DNA from: Paracoccus methylovorus
Lineage (GTDB): Bacteria; Pseudomonadota; Alphaproteobacteria; Rhodobacterales; Rhodobacteraceae
Reading direction: 5' to 3'
Assembly: GCF_016919705.1 (NCBI RefSeq)
Contig: NZ_CP070372.1
Location: 62,001-126,000 of the forward strand
DNA length: 64,000 bases
Positions 62,513 to 64,000 of the stretch are shown piece after piece. Made by a program: the position numbers and the translations under genes. Numbering within the stretch: position 1 is the first letter of the stretch; the number at the start of each line of letters is the position of its first letter. The notes beneath the pieces were generated by a model, which saw only the letters and a list, made by a program, of their open reading frames with translations, was not told the DNA's origin and made no database searches.

Positions 62513-63871
62513 ATGACCACGCTTTCCATTCCCGTCGCCCCCTTCGTCGGTGACGATACCCTTCCTGCGGCCGTCGATGTGGTAATCGTCGGCGGCGGCA
62601 TCATCGGCGTGACGACCGCGCTGGAACTGGCCGAGCGCGGGGTCTCGGTCGCGCTTTGCGAAAAAGGCGTGATCGCGGGCGAACAATCCAGCCGCAACTG
62701 GGGCTGGACGCGGCAGATGGGCCGGGATGAACGCGAACTGCCCTTGTGCATGCATTCGGTCGAGATGTGGTCGCAGATGAACGCCCGCATCGGCCGCGAG
62801 ACAGGCTGGCGGCGCACCGGCATCAGCTATCTGTCCTATAACCGGCGTGACCTGAAAGGCTGGCTGACCTGGGAAGAGATCGGCCGCCGTCACGATCTGG
62901 ACGCACGGATGCTGTCGCAGGCCGAAATCGCACAGAAGCTGCCGGGCAATAACGGCGGCATCCTTGGTGTCCTGCATACCGCCTCGGACGGCCGGGCAGA
63001 GCCGTGGATCGCGGTCCCGGCCATGGCAGAGGCCGCCCGCGAAAAAGGCGCTCATATCCTGACCAACTGCGCCGTGCGCACGATCGAGACGGCGGCAGGG
63101 CGGATCAATGCCGTGGTGACCGAGCGCGGCGAGATCCGTTGCCAATCGGTAGTCATCGCGGGCGGGATCTGGTCGCGTCTGCTTCTGGGCAACATGGGGC
63201 TGGACTTTCCACAGTTGAAAGTGATCGGCCCCGTGGCCTGCGTGGATGGGGTTCAGGGGCTGACCGACATGCCCGTCGGCGCGGGTGACTTTGCCTATCG
63301 CAAGCGGCTGGACGGCGGGTTTACCGTCGCGGTCAGGAACAAGAGCCTTGCGCCGCTGACCCCCGATCATTTCCGGCTGCTGACCGACTTCTTCCCCACC
63401 TTCCTGACGACATGGCGCGAACTCAGCCTGCGGTTCAACGGCACGTTCTTTCAGGAAATGATGACAAAGCGAAAATGGCGCGCCGATGAGCAGACCCCGT
63501 TCGAGGTCTGTCGGACGATGGACCCCCCTGCGGTCCCCGGCTTTACCCGCAAGGCGCTGCGCAATCTGGCGCGGGCGTTCCCGGGCTTTGCCGACGCGCG
63601 GGTCCGGCACGAATGGTCGGGGGTGATGGATGCGACGCCCGATGCGATCCCGGTCATCAGTCCGGTTCATACGGTTCCCGGGCTGCATGTCGCCTCGGGC
63701 TTTTCGGGGCATGGTTTCGGTATCGGGCCGGGGGCGGGACAACTGATGGCCGACCTGATTACCGGCGATCGTACCCGGGTTGATGCGAAGGTGTTCGATA
63801 TCAGCCGGCTACGGCCCCGTTATGGCGCGACCAAGGCGCAGGGCCTTCGACCGAAGTCCGCGGCCGCCTGA
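62513..63871 (+). CDS. FAD-dependent oxidoreductase (DAO/glycine-oxidase type)
   Basis: A 452-residue flavoprotein of the D-amino-acid-oxidase fold. The N-terminal motif is VDVVIVGGGIIGVTTALELAERGV, followed by SSRNWGWTRQMGRD. Near the C terminus are HEWSGVMDATPDAIPVISPV and ASGFSGHGFGIGPGAG, both typical of DAO enzymes that oxidise amino acids or amines. The start is uncertain: ATG at 62513 is used here, and ATG at 62498 or TTG at 62492 are in frame. None has a strong ribosome site. It lies 33 bases after the ATPase gene and before a probable aldehyde dehydrogenase. Confidence 0.88.
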   Translation: MTTLSIPVAPFVGDDTLPAAVDVVIVGGGIIGVTTALELAERGVSVALCEKGVIAGEQSSRNWGWTRQMGRDERELPLCMHSVEMWSQMNARIGRETGWRRTGISYLSYNRRDLKGWLTWEEIGRRHDLDARMLSQAEIAQKLPGNNGGILGVLHTASDGRAEPWIAVPAMAEAAREKGAHILTNCAVRTIETAAGRINAVVTERGEIRCQSVVIAGGIWSRLLLGNMGLDFPQLKVIGPVACVDGVQGLTDMPVGAGDFAYRKRLDGGFTVAVRNKSLAPLTPDHFRLLTDFFPTFLTTWRELSLRFNGTFFQEMMTKRKWRADEQTPFEVCRTMDPPAVPGFTRKALRNLARAFPGFADARVRHEWSGVMDATPDAIPVISPVHTVPGLHVASGFSGHGFGIGPGAGQLMADLITGDRTRVDAKVFDISRLRPRYGATKAQGLRPKSAAA

Positions 63872-63932
63872 AACAGCCCGGCCGCCGCCCCGGACCCCGA
63901 TCCAAATCGAACATCTGAATGGAGGAACCAGC

Positions 63933-64000
63933 ATGACCCATCGCACCCCCGCCCAAGCATTTTCTGATCAGCCGCGCGACTGGCGCAACTATATCGACGG
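63933..64000 (+). CDS. Start of a probable aldehyde dehydrogenase (cut by the window edge)
   Basis: ATG at 63933 follows GGAGGAACC. The 22 visible codons end WRNYIDG, which matches the usual N terminus of NAD-dependent aldehyde dehydrogenases (YIDG before the GKW or GEW turn). An aldehyde dehydrogenase directly after an amine-oxidising flavoprotein would oxidise the aldehyde product. The identification rests on very little sequence. Confidence 0.45.
   Translation, partial: MTHRTPAQAFSDQPRDWRNYID

Overview
The window is high-GC DNA with dense, often overlapping gene order. It looks like a methylotrophic alphaproteobacterium of the Rhodobacteraceae, most likely Paracoccus or a close relative. 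The main evidence is a complete methylamine dehydrogenase (mau) cluster in the order mauR-F-B-E-D-A-C-J-G-M-N. Supporting evidence is an EcfG-type sigma factor with matching promoters, an iron-rhodo-box in front of a siderophore receptor, and many short alphaproteobacterial proteins. No rRNA, tRNA, CRISPR array or insertion sequence was recognised.

Layout. 0.2-3.1 kb holds small envelope and stress-type genes: a membrane protein with a 24-residue partner gene, a secreted repeat protein, and three small ORFs. Two EcfG-like promoters drive the first two units in opposite directions. 3.3-8.0 kb is a nucleobase island: an NCS2 permease, an amidohydrolase and a TauE/SafE exporter, all translationally coupled. 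It diverges from a LacI regulator, with two LacI-type operators in the gap. 8.0-14.0 kb holds a CBS-domain protein and an iron-siderophore unit (TonB receptor, binding protein, siderophore-interacting reductase) diverging from an AraC regulator. 14.2-28.8 kb is a long co-directional organosulfur-type region. It has a DszC/SfnB-like flavoprotein, two luciferase-like monooxygenases, two complete SsuABC-like importers, an AprAB-like flavoprotein/ferredoxin pair, a His-rich cupin, a rhodanese-like protein and HupE. A YcnI/CopCD copper module sits in the middle of it.

28.8-30.6 kb is a decayed patch: a broken YncE-like beta-propeller gene, an EcfG-like sigma factor and a possible frameshifted nepR-like gene. 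30.6-35.9 kb is a PhnDCEE importer with a HAD phosphatase, diverging from a DeoR regulator. No C-P lyase genes are present. 36.9-46.2 kb is the mau cluster, with the diagnostic residues of amicyanin, the TTQ subunit and MauG all intact. 46.3-49.0 kb is an RTX adhesin-like protein with near-identical long DNA repeats. 49.3-51.5 kb has two divergent alpha/beta hydrolases. 51.6-64.0 kb is a catabolic island. A leftward operon (hydantoinase/oxoprolinase A and B, IclR, SDR) faces a rightward operon (dipeptide-type ABC importer with fused ATPases, FAD oxidoreductase, start of an aldehyde dehydrogenase).

Taken together this is a chromosome or megaplasmid region specialised for scavenging C1 amines, sulfonates or other organosulfur compounds, organophosphorus compounds, nucleobases and lactam/hydantoin-like compounds. 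The least explained and most interesting part is the 14.2-28.8 kb organosulfur region.
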